Assembly: GCF_013371465.1 (NCBI RefSeq)
Contig: NZ_JABWDU010000002.1
Span: 62,001-126,000, forward strand
From: Ensifer oleiphilus
GTDB taxonomy: Bacteria; Pseudomonadota; Alphaproteobacteria; Rhizobiales; Rhizobiaceae
Reading direction: 5' to 3'
DNA length: 64,000 nt
The translations under genes were made by a program, and so were the position numbers. How positions within the stretch are numbered: position 1 is the first letter of the stretch; each line of letters starts with the position of its first letter. The notes beneath the pieces are model-generated. The model saw nothing but the letters and a program-made list of their open reading frames with translations, was not told where the DNA came from and ran no database searches. Of the stretch, positions 36,867-44,866 are shown piece by piece.

Positions 36867-39455
36867 ATGATCTGCCGGCAACAATGCTGGATCGTGGGAT
36901 ACGTGACAGGACCGAAAGATCCCATCAAGGGTGAACGCCGCGTGCTGGCGAAGCCGAAAATTCTGACACAGTCGGCGCTGGACCAGCTGCCGATGGCAGC
37001 CCTCGTTGTCGACGAGGAAGGGAAAATCGTTTCGGCGAACCCTTATCTCTGTGACCTTCTTCGCCTGCCGCCGTCTGAGTTGCTCGACCGGTCTATCCAT
37101 GAAATCGTTCATGCCGACGACCATCACCTGCTGGCCTCAGCGGCGATGTCACAAACGTCCGCGTCCGCCCAGACAATCCGCTTGCATGGCGCAGACGACA
37201 CCGTTTCGGTGGTATGCACCTCTTCGGCAATCGCAAACAACAGTTTGCTGCTGATGCTCCCGGTCGACCACCTGATCTGCGAGATTGCCGGGCTTCGCAA
37301 CGACGAGACGCGATGGAAATATGCTCTGGATAGTGCGCTCGAAGGCGTCTGGGACCACGATTTTTCGACCGGAAACCTCTTCTATTCCGCGACATGGAAG
37401 CGTCTTCGCGGCATGGCGGAAGATGCCGTCGTCGACGGCTCGCTCGATACCTGGATTGAGAACGTGCATCCGGACGATCGAGCCCACGTCCTGGCCTCGA
37501 TCGAACGTCAGGACACTGGGCAGGTCACCTACAACACATTCCAGTACCGCGAACGCCATGCGGACGGTCACTGGGTGTGGATCGAAAGCCGAGGTGCGTC
37601 CGTCGCATACGGGCCGGACGGCAAGCCCAGCCGCATCATCGGCACCGACACGGATATCACCCCACGAAAGGAGGCCGAAGCGCGCCTTGAGGAAATCTCG
37701 CGGCGCCTGAGGCTTGCGCTCGACGTTTCGAAGATCGGTGTTTTCGACCACAATCTCGAAACCCAGGAGACCATCTGGGATGAACGTATCCTGGCCATCT
37801 ACGGTCTCAATCCTGATGACGGCGCACCGAGCGGCGGCAGCTGGGAGGATATGCTGCATCCCGATGACCGCGAGATGGCGATTGCGCGCGTCAACCAAGG
37901 CGTTGCGGCGGGGGCGCCCTTCACCAATGCCTTCCGCATTATCCTGGCGGATGGTGAAATCCGGCACATTCGTGCCAACACCGCATTTTACGTCGACCGC
38001 GACGGCACCCGCAAGCTGATCGGGGCCAATTGGGACGTGACCGAAGACATCGCGCTGCAGGAGGAACTGCGCAAGGCCAAGGCCGCAACCGAGGCCCGCA
38101 ACCGCGAGCTCGAGGAAGCGCGCATCCGCATCGAATACAATGCACTGCACGACTATCTGACGGATTTGCCGAACCGGCGTTATCTGGACCAGATTCTGGC
38201 TGACGACCCGACGCTCAACGCCATCCTCCATCTCGACCTCGATCGTTTCAAGCAGATCAACGACACGCTGGGGCATCAGGCCGGCGATGCGATGTTGACC
38301 CATGCGGCCGCGATCTTGCGGTCTCATGCCGACCAGGACGATTTCATCGCCCGCATCGGCGGCGACGAATTCGTCATTCTTTGCCGGCGCGGCCGCAGCC
38401 TCGACGAGCTCGGCGATCTCGCTGCCCGCATCGTACACGCCTTCCGGCGCCCCATCCCTTACGACGGCCAGCTTTGCCGGCTTGGCGCCAGCATCGGCAT
38501 TGCCTGGAGGGGCGAGAGCGACACGGATCCCAAACAATTGCTGATGAATGCCGATATCGCGCTCTATCGAGCCAAGAGCCTTGGCCGTGATCGCTTCGAG
38601 GCGTTTTCAGAGCAGATCCAGAACCAGATCCTCAGCGCCAAGCGAACCGGCGACGATATTCGCCAGGCGATCGAGGAAGGGCAGTTCGTGCCCTACTACC
38701 AGCCGCAATTCGACGCCCGCTCACTGGAACTCACCGGCGTCGAGACCCTGGTGCGATGGGACCATCCTGAACGCGGCATCCTCGCCCCGATCCATTTCTT
38801 GAAGGTGGCCGAAGAGATCAACGCCCTGCCCGCGATCGACAAGAACATCGTCGAGATGGCCTATGCCGATTTTGAAGCCTGGCGCCGTGCCGGTCTGGTG
38901 GTGCCGAAGATTTCGGTCAACGTCTCCTCGCGGCGGCTGCGCGACCAGAGCCTGATCTCCGACCTTCGCGCCATGCGCATTCCACCCGATGTCATGTCGT
39001 TCGAGCTTTTGGAATCCATCTTCCTCGATGATCTCGAAGACGAGATTGCCGAGACGATCGCTGCGCTCAACGCACTCGGCATCGAGATCGAGATCGACGA
39101 CTTCGGCACAGGCCACGCCTCGATCATCGGCCTGCTCAACCTCAACCCGGCCCGCCTGAAGATCGACCGGGCGCTGGTGGGACCGATCACCGAAAGCGCC
39201 AAGCAGGCCAAACTCGTCCGCGCCATCATCGACATCGGCCACTCGCTCAACATCAAGGTGGTGGCGGAGGGCGTCGAGACCTGGGAGCATGCGGCGATCC
39301 TGAAGGATCTTGGCTGCGACATTCTGCAGGGCTACGCGCTGGCAAGGCCGATGAGCCGTCAGGATTTCGAGGACCGTATCAAACGCGGCTGGAAACCCTC
39401 GCCGCAAGGCGATGCGACGGCGCAGAAGCGGCCGCGCATAAGGGCCGCAAAATAA
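36867..39455 (+). CDS. PAS-PAS-PAS-GGDEF-EAL cyclic di-GMP enzyme
   Basis: 862 residues, no membrane helix. Three PAS-like segments (about 33-135, 150-270 with PAC, 280-395 with PAC), then a GGDEF domain (about 425-580) with intact GGDEF at 498-502 and an EAL domain (about 600-850). The EAL catalytic set is complete: E626 in ETL, N685, E713, D744-D745, K765, E801 and Q821. No RxxD inhibitory site is visible before GGDEF. Both synthesis and breakdown of cyclic di-GMP are possible. The ATG at 36867 lacks a clear ribosome site; GTG codons 9 to 12 codons in are alternatives. Confidence 0.92.
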   Translation: MICRQQCWIVGYVTGPKDPIKGERRVLAKPKILTQSALDQLPMAALVVDEEGKIVSANPYLCDLLRLPPSELLDRSIHEIVHADDHHLLASAAMSQTSASAQTIRLHGADDTVSVVCTSSAIANNSLLLMLPVDHLICEIAGLRNDETRWKYALDSALEGVWDHDFSTGNLFYSATWKRLRGMAEDAVVDGSLDTWIENVHPDDRAHVLASIERQDTGQVTYNTFQYRERHADGHWVWIESRGASVAYGPDGKPSRIIGTDTDITPRKEAEARLEEISRRLRLALDVSKIGVFDHNLETQETIWDERILAIYGLNPDDGAPSGGSWEDMLHPDDREMAIARVNQGVAAGAPFTNAFRIILADGEIRHIRANTAFYVDRDGTRKLIGANWDVTEDIALQEELRKAKAATEARNRELEEARIRIEYNALHDYLTDLPNRRYLDQILADDPTLNAILHLDLDRFKQINDTLGHQAGDAMLTHAAAILRSHADQDDFIARIGGDEFVILCRRGRSLDELGDLAARIVHAFRRPIPYDGQLCRLGASIGIAWRGESDTDPKQLLMNADIALYRAKSLGRDRFEAFSEQIQNQILSAKRTGDDIRQAIEEGQFVPYYQPQFDARSLELTGVETLVRWDHPERGILAPIHFLKVAEEINALPAIDKNIVEMAYADFEAWRRAGLVVPKISVNVSSRRLRDQSLISDLRAMRIPPDVMSFELLESIFLDDLEDEIAETIAALNALGIEIEIDDFGTGHASIIGLLNLNPARLKIDRALVGPITESAKQAKLVRAIIDIGHSLNIKVVAEGVETWEHAAILKDLGCDILQGYALARPMSRQDFEDRIKRGWKPSPQGDATAQKRPRIRAAK

Positions 39456-39485
39456 AACGCCGCCCGGCCTTTCGGCCGAGCGGCG
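39448..39485 (-). terminator. Terminator after the ATPase inhibitor gene
   Basis: CGCCGC..GGCC (39458-39469) pairs with GGCC..GCGGCG (39474-39485), broken by one internal 2x2 mismatch, then TTTTATTTTG on the minus strand. It lies between convergent genes and can also stop the plus-strand GGDEF-EAL transcript. Confidence 0.75.
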
Positions 39486-39512
39486 ATGTCTGGGTCTTCT
39501 GTCTGCCAGAAA

Positions 39513-39827
39513 CTACTTGTTCTGGATCTGCTCGATCGCCTCGCCCAGAAGCTCGAGCATGCGCACGCGGATCTGCTCCTCGGTCTGCGCAACGCCGGCT
39601 GCATCGAAGTCCGCCTTGATCTTGCGTACGACGTCCTCGTGGCCGGCTTCCTCGAAATCGGCCGCAACGACTTCCTTGGCATAGGCTTCCGCATCGGACT
39701 TGCCGAGCAAACCGGCAGCCCAAAGGCCTAGCAGCTTGTTGCGGCGTGCTTCCGACTTGAATCTCAGTTCTTCGTCCAGCGCAAACTTCGCTTCGAAGGC
39801 CTTTTCGCGATCCTGCATACCAGTCAT
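39513..39827 (-). CDS. ATP synthase inhibitor zeta subunit (DUF1476)
   Basis: 104 residues, all helical, DUF1476 family: MTGMQDREKAFEAKFALDEE at the N-terminus (first part shown as QDREKAFEAKFALDEEL), then RRNKLLGLWAAGLLG and DVVRKIKADF. In Paracoccus and relatives this protein inhibits the F1-ATPase; the inhibitory N-terminal region (first 15-20 residues) is conserved here. The start follows GGGAGATCAATTG. Rhizobial forms may inhibit only weakly, so activity is uncertain. It stands alone. Confidence 0.92.
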   Translation of the reverse strand: MTGMQDREKAFEAKFALDEELRFKSEARRNKLLGLWAAGLLGKSDAEAYAKEVVAADFEEAGHEDVVRKIKADFDAAGVAQTEEQIRVRMLELLGEAIEQIQNK

Positions 39828-39940
39828 CAATTGATCTCCCGTGAGAATTCCATGCCGTGAAGAGTTATGGCCATAAACCAAAACAGTGGTCAAAGTGCAA
39901 TGCGAAGTTTTCTTCTTTCGCGACTTTCGTGGTACCGTAA

Positions 39941-39986
39941 GCATGCTGCTGAAAAGTGTGCAGCGGTTTTCCGACAACGGCATGCG
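39941..39986 (+). repeat. Rhizobial dispersed palindromic repeat, copy A
   Basis: A unit that begins GCATGCTGCTGAAAAGTGTG, continues AGCGGTTTTCCG and ends CGGCATGCG. It can fold through GAAAA/TTTTC and GCATG/CATGC pairings. Its first 25 bases recur as copy B and its whole layout recurs in inverted form as copy C near 57.5 kb. This type of unit is common between genes in Rhizobium and Sinorhizobium genomes. Confidence 0.65.
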
Positions 39987-39998
39987 AAAGATTGCAAA

Positions 39999-40030
39999 GC
40001 ATGCTGCGGAAAAGTGCGAAGCGCATTTGC
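39999..40030 (+). repeat. Dispersed repeat, partial copy B
   Basis: GCATGCTGCGGAAAAGTGCG and the next five bases match the first 25 bases of copy A with three differences, in direct orientation 58 bp downstream. The downstream half of the unit (AGCGGTTTTCCG) is lost or changed here. Confidence 0.55.
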
Positions 40031-40220
40031 GATCACCGCTTGCCACAAACCAGGGATCTAGGGCGCAAGGAGTGAATCCGGTAGGTGGTGACACGCTTTG
40101 GGTAAATCAGGGGATCGGAAGATGCACCGATTGTTAAATCTGTTCATTTCAGCTATGGACCCCCGGACAAGACTCCACTAGCGCGACCCAAGAGCGCCAA
40201 CAACCACAGAGACAACATCC

Positions 40221-40985
40221 ATGAATCGTCGCCGCCGTATCTACGAGGGCAAGGCAAAGATCCTTTATGAGGGTCCCGAGCCGGGCACGCTGATCCAGTT
40301 TTTCAAGGACGACGCGACCGCCTTCAACAAGAAAAAGCATGACGTCATCGACGGCAAGGGTGTGCTGAACAACCGGATTTCCGAGTATATCTTCACGCAT
40401 CTGAACCGCATCGGCATTCCGACGCACTTCATCCGCCGTCTCAACATGCGCGAGCAGTTGATCAAGGAAGTCGAGATCATCCCGCTTGAGATCGTCGTGC
40501 GCAATGTTGCCGCCGGATCGCTGGCGAAGCGTCTCGGAATCGAGGAAGGCACCGTCCTTCCCCGCTCGATCATCGAGTTCTATTACAAGGCCGATGCGCT
40601 CGACGACCCGATGGTCTCGGAAGAGCACATCACCGCGTTCGGCTGGGCAAGCCCCCAGGAGTTGGATGACGTCATGGCGCTTGCCATCCGCATCAACGAT
40701 TTCCTGACCGGCCTGTTCCTCGGCGTCGGCATCCAGCTCGTCGATTTCAAGATCGAATGTGGCCGCCTGTTCGAAGGTGACATGATGCGCATCATCCTGG
40801 CCGACGAGATTTCGCCGGACAGCTGCCGTCTGTGGGACATCGAAACCAAGGAAAAGCTCGACAAGGACCGCTTCCGCCGCGATCTCGGTGGTCTGGTCGA
40901 AGCCTACCAGGAAGTGGCCCGCCGTCTCGGCATCATGAACGAGAACGAGCCCGTGCGTGGCACCGGTCCGGTTCTGGTCAAGTAA
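40221..40985 (+). CDS. purC: SAICAR synthase (PurC)
   Basis: 254 residues; joins aspartate to CAIR in step eight of purine synthesis, using ATP. The N-terminal [11 protein letters not shown] loop, the [18 protein letters not shown] block and the metal site [14 protein letters not shown] are all typical of bacterial PurC. It starts the purC-purS-purQ run; purS begins 34 bp after it. The 5' region carries dispersed repeats rather than a recognised regulatory element. Confidence 0.98.
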   Translation: MNRRRRIYEGKAKILYEGPEPGTLIQFFKDDATAFNKKKHDVIDGKGVLNNRISEYIFTHLNRIGIPTHFIRRLNMREQLIKEVEIIPLEIVVRNVAAGSLAKRLGIEEGTVLPRSIIEFYYKADALDDPMVSEEHITAFGWASPQELDDVMALAIRINDFLTGLFLGVGIQLVDFKIECGRLFEGDMMRIILADEISPDSCRLWDIETKEKLDKDRFRRDLGGLVEAYQEVARRLGIMNENEPVRGTGPVLVK

Positions 40986-41019
40986 GTTCTGGTCAAAGTT
41001 AGTTCGGGGAAAGTGTAAA

Positions 41020-41262
41020 GTGATCAAGGCACGTGTAACCGTGACGCTGAAGAACGGCGTTCTCGATCCGCAGGGCAAGGCAATCGAAGGCGCACTCGGC
41101 GCACTCGGTTTCGACGGCATAGGCCAGGTCCGCCAGGGCAAGGTATTCGATCTGCAGATCGAAACCGGCGACCAGGCCAAGGCCGAAGCCGACCTCAAGG
41201 CGATGTGCGAAAAGCTGCTCGCCAACACGGTGATCGAAAACTACAGCATCTCTTTCGCCTAA
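41020..41262 (+). CDS. purS: FGAM synthase subunit PurS
   Basis: 80-residue small subunit of the three-part formylglycinamidine ribonucleotide synthase; it bridges PurL and PurQ. VIKARVTVTLKNGVLDPQGK at the N-terminus (GTG start, behind GGGGAAAG) and the C-terminal LLANTVIENYSI are standard. The split PurS/PurQ/PurL form is found in alphaproteobacteria and Gram-positives, in contrast to the single large PurL of gammaproteobacteria. Confidence 0.97.
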   Translation: MIKARVTVTLKNGVLDPQGKAIEGALGALGFDGIGQVRQGKVFDLQIETGDQAKAEADLKAMCEKLLANTVIENYSISFA

Positions 41263-41315
41263 CGGCGGGGAGTGCTGCGGATCGCCCAATGTGCGGCTTG
41301 GCTGATCTCTGAGTT

Positions 41316-41342
41316 TTGAGCGGGCCATCGTGGGCCGCTCAA
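41316..41342 (+). promoter_or_regulatory. Hairpin in the purS-purQ spacer
   Basis: TTGAGCGG (41316-41323) pairs with CCGCTCAA (41335-41342), and GG/CC pairs continue inward after one mismatch, with a 5-base loop. No T-run follows. It lies in a 259-bp spacer that separates two subunits of one enzyme. It could be a processing or attenuation element; the spacer otherwise shows nothing I recognise. Confidence 0.4.
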
Positions 41343-41521
41343 GCAGATCGGACCAAGCGTTGCAGATGGATGTTTGCTCCGCGGCTCGGTAGTTTCGAAG
41401 TAGCAGGATGCGTATTGCATCGAATATCGGCCCGATCGCGTAGAATAGCGCTTTGGCCGCATCGGAAACCGCCTCGAATTGCATGAGCTTCAAGAGGCGC
41501 AGGCAGGGTTTGAACCGCACC

Positions 41522-42193
41522 ATGAAGTCAGCCGTCGTCCAGCTTCCAGGCCTTAATCGCGATCGCGACATGATCGCCGCCCTCACCAAGATTTCCGGCA
41601 AGGCGCCCGTGACCGTCTGGCAGACGGAAACGGAGCTGCCTGATGTCGACCTGATCGTCATCCCCGGCGGGTTTTCGTACGGTGATTATCTGCGCTGCGG
41701 CGCCATTGCTGCGCGCATGCCGGTGATGCAGGCGATCAAGGCCAAGGCCGAACAGGGCGTCAAGGTCCTCGGCGTCTGCAACGGCTTCCAGATCCTGGTC
41801 GAGGCCGGTCTCCTGCCCGGCGCGTTGATGCGCAATGCCTCGCTCAAATTCGTCTGCCGCGAGGTCAAGCTCGAGGTCGTCAACGCCGATACGGATTTCA
41901 CCCGCGCCTACGCCAAGGGTCAGATCATCCGCAGCCCGGTCGCTCACCATGACGGCAACTACTTCGCCGATGCGGAAACGCTGAAGTCGATCGAAGGCAA
42001 CGGCCAGATCGTCTTCCGCTATGCCGAAGGCACCAACCCGAACGGCTCGATGAGTGACATTGCCGGCGTGATGAACAAGGCCGGCAACGTGCTTGGCATG
42101 ATGCCGCACCCGGAGAACCTGATCGAGGCCGCCCATGGCGGATCCGACGGTCGTGGCATCTTCGCTTCGGCTCTCGAAGTAATCGCCGCTTAA
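41522..42193 (+). CDS. purQ: FGAM synthase subunit PurQ (glutaminase)
   Basis: 223-residue class I glutamine amidotransferase that supplies ammonia to PurL. The catalytic cysteine is in GVCNGFQIL, and the His and Glu of the triad are in [20 protein letters not shown] is the oxyanion-loop signature. The start [10 protein letters not shown] lies 259 bp downstream of purS. The frame is open 23 codons upstream without any PurQ likeness. Confidence 0.98.
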   Translation: MKSAVVQLPGLNRDRDMIAALTKISGKAPVTVWQTETELPDVDLIVIPGGFSYGDYLRCGAIAARMPVMQAIKAKAEQGVKVLGVCNGFQILVEAGLLPGALMRNASLKFVCREVKLEVVNADTDFTRAYAKGQIIRSPVAHHDGNYFADAETLKSIEGNGQIVFRYAEGTNPNGSMSDIAGVMNKAGNVLGMMPHPENLIEAAHGGSDGRGIFASALEVIAA

Positions 42194-42248
42194 CTGTCCC
42201 GCTGATAGAAGGCATCCGACCATCCCCTTAACGCAAGCGAGACCGTCG

Positions 42249-42656
42249 ATGCCTTCATTCTTTACTGGACGCCTGATCGGCCCTGCTTGCGCGGCATTCG
42301 CCGTGGCGCTTCTGGCGTCATGCCAATCGCCGCGCCCACCGGCGCCGACGGCAAACACGGCGGCACTGCCGACGATGGAGCGCGTTGCGCTTGGTGCGAA
42401 CAGCTGCTGGTTCAAATCGGGCGACCCGGCATTCAAGAGTTACCGGCTCGCGCCTGAGCTCAACTCCTTCTCGGGTCGTCCCCGCATCCTGATCGTGCCG
42501 CGCAAGTCGCCCGAAGCCCGGCCGCTGGCCGTGGTCCAGGCGGAAGGCCAGCCGGCGCGACTGCAGGCGTTCGGACCGCTTATGAGCGAACCCGTCGGCA
42601 CGCGCATGAGTGCAGATATCCGCCGTTGGGCGGCTGGCGGCCAGGGCTGCAAATAA
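42249..42656 (+). CDS. Putative lipoprotein
   Basis: 135 residues with a lipoprotein signal: basic start, hydrophobic stretch and lipobox LLAS-C near residue 25, followed by a proline-rich linker. The mature part has a second cysteine pair (NSCWF and QGCK at the very end) that may form a disulfide. No domain recognised; similar short proteins exist in rhizobia. It lies 55 bp after purQ and may share its transcript, ended by a strong hairpin. Confidence 0.8.
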   Translation: MPSFFTGRLIGPACAAFAVALLASCQSPRPPAPTANTAALPTMERVALGANSCWFKSGDPAFKSYRLAPELNSFSGRPRILIVPRKSPEARPLAVVQAEGQPARLQAFGPLMSEPVGTRMSADIRRWAAGGQGCK

Positions 42657-42676
42657 TCAGAGTACCGTAAAAAAAC

Positions 42677-42707
42677 GGGCGCTGCAGGTTTGACACCTGC
42701 AGCGCCC
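42677..42707. terminator. Strong bidirectional terminator
   Basis: GGGCGCTGCAGGT pairs perfectly over 13 bp with ACCTGCAGCGCCC around a 5-base loop. The plus strand continues ATTTGTTTG; the minus strand continues GTTTTTTTAC. It separates the convergent lipoprotein and DUF1127 genes. Confidence 0.88.
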
Positions 42708-42763
42708 ATTTGTTTGCGTCCGTCGAGTGGCGAGACGCTGCCGCGAATCCTCTCGGAAAAGCC

Positions 42764-43018
42764 CTATCGCCAGAACGGCACTGACGATTCCCGCCGTGCA
42801 TCCCTTTCGCTGACGCCGATATCGCTCAGTTGCCAGTCACTCATCTCTTCGAGCGCAAGGCGGCTGCGCCGTTTGGCTGCCAAAAAGCAGTAAAGCCGCC
42901 AGAGCTGGTGAAGCGTGTTCTTCGCGCGTCCCGAAAAATCGACGTCGAATCCGGTCTTGCGTCGCGCGCGAGCGGGTTTTTCGACGGCAGTTGAGCAAAT
43001 TGTATCGATTGTACTCAT
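42764..43018 (-). CDS. DUF1127 small protein
   Basis: 84 residues as called, with the DUF1127 motif at the end: RLALEEMSDWQLSDIGVSERDARR, given here as EEMSDWQLSDIG. Short arginine-rich DUF1127 proteins in alphaproteobacteria bind RNA and affect RNA turnover or phosphate and carbon metabolism; this one's role is unknown. Several in-frame ATGs exist (43069, 43048, 43045, 43018). I chose 43018 because GGAAC precedes it and the upstream ones would place operator-like repeats inside the gene. Divergent from the MocR regulator, which may control it. Confidence 0.85.
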   Translation of the reverse strand: MSTIDTICSTAVEKPARARRKTGFDVDFSGRAKNTLHQLWRLYCFLAAKRRSRLALEEMSDWQLSDIGVSERDARRESSVPFWR

Positions 43019-43036
43019 TGTTTGTTCCAATGCATC

Positions 43037-43107
43037 GATTGACATCATTGCGTTGGTGATAATTGACATAATTCGTAGTGTAATCTAGATAATTGTCACT
43101 ATGACAA
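43037..43107. promoter_or_regulatory. MocR promoter and operator region
   Basis: TTGACA (43063-43068), 17-bp spacer, TAGATA (43086-43091) form a near-ideal sigma-70 promoter for the MocR gene. An inverted repeat TTGTCA-CTA-TGACAA (43093-43107) covers the ATG at 43101. The heptamer ATTGACA/ATTGTCA recurs at 43038, 43062 and 43092, and GATAATTG(A/T)CA recurs exactly 30 bp apart (43058, 43088). This looks like an autoregulated operator serving both divergent genes. Confidence 0.6.
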
Positions 43108-44519
43108 ATTGGCTCCCGGACATTCAGCAGGGTCATGGTCCGCTTTATGCGCGGATCGCGGACCAGATCGAACAGGCAATCGGCGAAGGCGCCCTGCCCG
43201 TCGGCGCGAAATTGCCGCCGCAGCGCAACCTTGCCTATGACATTGGTGTCACCATTGGCACCATCGGGCGCGCTTACAATATGGTGCGCGAACGGGGACT
43301 CGTCAGCGGCGAGGTCGGACGTGGAACTTACGTGCTCGACCACCAGGAAAGCCGCCCGCCTGAGCAGGCGGACCCGCTGACCACGTCCTTGGCTGGCACC
43401 CGGCCGCTGATTGCACCTGCCGGCAAGTTGCGCTTCGACAGCACCGCGGCGCCGGATATCGGCCAGGGCTTCGTGTTGAGCGATCTCCTGAGCGAAATCA
43501 GCCGCGATCACCACGCCGATATTGCCAGTTACGCCCGCAATTTTCCGGACCATTGGTTTGAGGCCGGTTGCCAGTGGCTGGCGCGCGGCAGCTTTCGTCC
43601 CTCGCCTGAAACGATTGTTCCCACCTTGGGCGCGCACGCAGCCGTCATTGCCGTGATTGCGGCAGTCACCTCGCCCGGTGACCGCATTGCCTTCGAGACC
43701 TTGACCTATTCCCAGGTCAGCCGCAGCGCCGGCCTCATTGGGCGGCGCACGACGCTGATGGAATCGGATGAGTTCGGCCTGATCCCGGAGGATTTCGAGC
43801 GGGTCTGCGCGCAGCAGCATCCGAAGCTCGCCTTCCTGATGCCGAGCGCCCAGAACCCGACCGTCGCCGTCATGCCGCTTTCACGGCGCCAGGCGATTGC
43901 CGACATCGCCCGCAAATATGGCGTATGGCTGGTCGAAGACGATCTTTACGGTGCCATGACCGGCGATCCCTTGCCGCCTTTGGCTGAGCTTGCGCCCGAG
44001 CGTACCTTTCTGGTCGGTGGTCTCTCCAAGTCCGTCGCCGCTGGCGTTCGCGGCGGCTGGGTCGCCTGCCCGCCGCATTTCAGCCAGCGCATCCGCATCG
44101 CCCACAAGATGGTCAGCGGCGGCCTGCCGTTCATCCTGGCAGAGTTGTGTTCGCGGCTGGTTCTATCGGGGTCGGCCAGCATCCTGCGTGCCAAAGGCAT
44201 CGAGGAAATAAGGGCGCGGGAGGCGATCGCCCGTGAAGTGTTCGAGGGCATCGACTTCAGCTCCCACCCGTGCGTGCCCTTCCTCTGGATGAAGCTGCCG
44301 GAGCCGTGGCTTTCCGGCACGTTCAAACAGGCGGCTCTGCAGGAGGGCGTGCTCGTTGACGACGAGGACGAGTTCAAGGCCGGCCGCGCCGATCGCGTCT
44401 TTCACCGCATCCGTATCGGCTTCTCCTCACCGGCCGATCGCGCCGAAGTGCGCCGCGGCTTCCAGACATTGAGGCGCCTGCTCGACAGCGGACGGGCGGG
44501 CTACGATAGTTTCGAGTGA
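43101..44519 (+). CDS. MocR-type (GntR-aminotransferase) transcription regulator
   Basis: 472 residues: an N-terminal GntR winged helix (about 10-78; PLYARIADQIEQAI, LPPQRNLAYDIGVT, GRGTYVLD) and a fold-type I aminotransferase domain (about 110-465) with the PLP lysine in GGLSKSVAAGVRGGW and the AQNPT and VEDDLYG motifs. MocR regulators sense PLP or amino-acid-related ligands. It is divergent from DUF1127. No ribosome site precedes the ATG, and the predicted promoter would start the transcript within a few bases of it, so the mRNA may be leaderless. Confidence 0.94.
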   Translation: MTNWLPDIQQGHGPLYARIADQIEQAIGEGALPVGAKLPPQRNLAYDIGVTIGTIGRAYNMVRERGLVSGEVGRGTYVLDHQESRPPEQADPLTTSLAGTRPLIAPAGKLRFDSTAAPDIGQGFVLSDLLSEISRDHHADIASYARNFPDHWFEAGCQWLARGSFRPSPETIVPTLGAHAAVIAVIAAVTSPGDRIAFETLTYSQVSRSAGLIGRRTTLMESDEFGLIPEDFERVCAQQHPKLAFLMPSAQNPTVAVMPLSRRQAIADIARKYGVWLVEDDLYGAMTGDPLPPLAELAPERTFLVGGLSKSVAAGVRGGWVACPPHFSQRIRIAHKMVSGGLPFILAELCSRLVLSGSASILRAKGIEEIRAREAIAREVFEGIDFSSHPCVPFLWMKLPEPWLSGTFKQAALQEGVLVDDEDEFKAGRADRVFHRIRIGFSSPADRAEVRRGFQTLRRLLDSGRAGYDSFE

Positions 44520-44866
44520 TAACCCGAAGCACAGACGTGCGGCCGTCGTCCAATTCGATGAGCATTGGAGCCTGTCGGCGACGGTGGAGCATGCCTCCCA
44601 CGCCGAACTTTGCGACGGTCCCAACGACGGCCTGACCCGCGCCGGTCTCGCCCTCGGCTACGCGTTCTGACGGGTTGGCAGCGGCGAGACGCCCGAGTGC
44701 CTCGAAAAAGCGCTGCAACCGCTGTTGATCGCCCGTATTTTTCTGTCGCGCCGCGCCGCAGCATACGCTAAAGAAGCCGCAAAGCGCCCCCTGTGTCTGT
44801 TGCGGTTCGCACGCGCCATATCCCGTGGAAGGATTGCGCGCCGCCCGAAGGATTTGACGGTCGACG
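44520..44866. other. 347-bp intergenic region between MocR gene and purL
   Basis: The first 150 bases hold a fragment of a lipid A deacylase-like gene (separate entry). The rest, about 44671-44866, has no recognisable gene, structure or repeat; it should hold the purL promoter and ribosome site. Possible stretches of open frame are short and lack any family likeness. Confidence 0.6.
44536..44670 (+). pseudogene. Remnant of an acyloxyacyl hydrolase/PagL-type lipid A deacylase gene
   Basis: Reading from 44536 gives about 44 codons to a TGA that look like the C-terminus of an outer-membrane PagL-family beta-barrel: VQFDEHWSLSATVEHASHAE, then LCDGPNDGLTRAGLALGYAF and stop. The EHxSHA segment corresponds to the catalytic His-Ser of PagL, and the final aromatic residue is typical of a barrel protein. 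No start, signal peptide or upstream strands remain; the frame runs back into the MocR gene in a different phase. Recognition is from memory of the family, so it needs a search. Confidence 0.55.

Larger units (their letters stand above)
39828..40220. other. 393-bp intergenic region upstream of purC
   Basis: The region separates the divergent ATPase inhibitor and purC genes. It contains the dispersed repeat copies listed separately (39941-39986 and 39999-40030). No purine riboswitch-like fold or credible small gene was seen. Open frames here are short and read through the repeats. Confidence 0.6.

Noticed and set aside
39828-40220. A purine riboswitch or PurR-type operator upstream of purC
   Set aside because: No match to the known purine aptamer core or to a PurR palindrome; the inverted repeats present belong to the dispersed repeat family.
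40999-41661. An antisense open frame through purS, the spacer and purQ
   Set aside because: It overlaps two certain genes. The spacer part alone, about 85 codons, has some hydrophobic residues but no start with a ribosome site and no family likeness.
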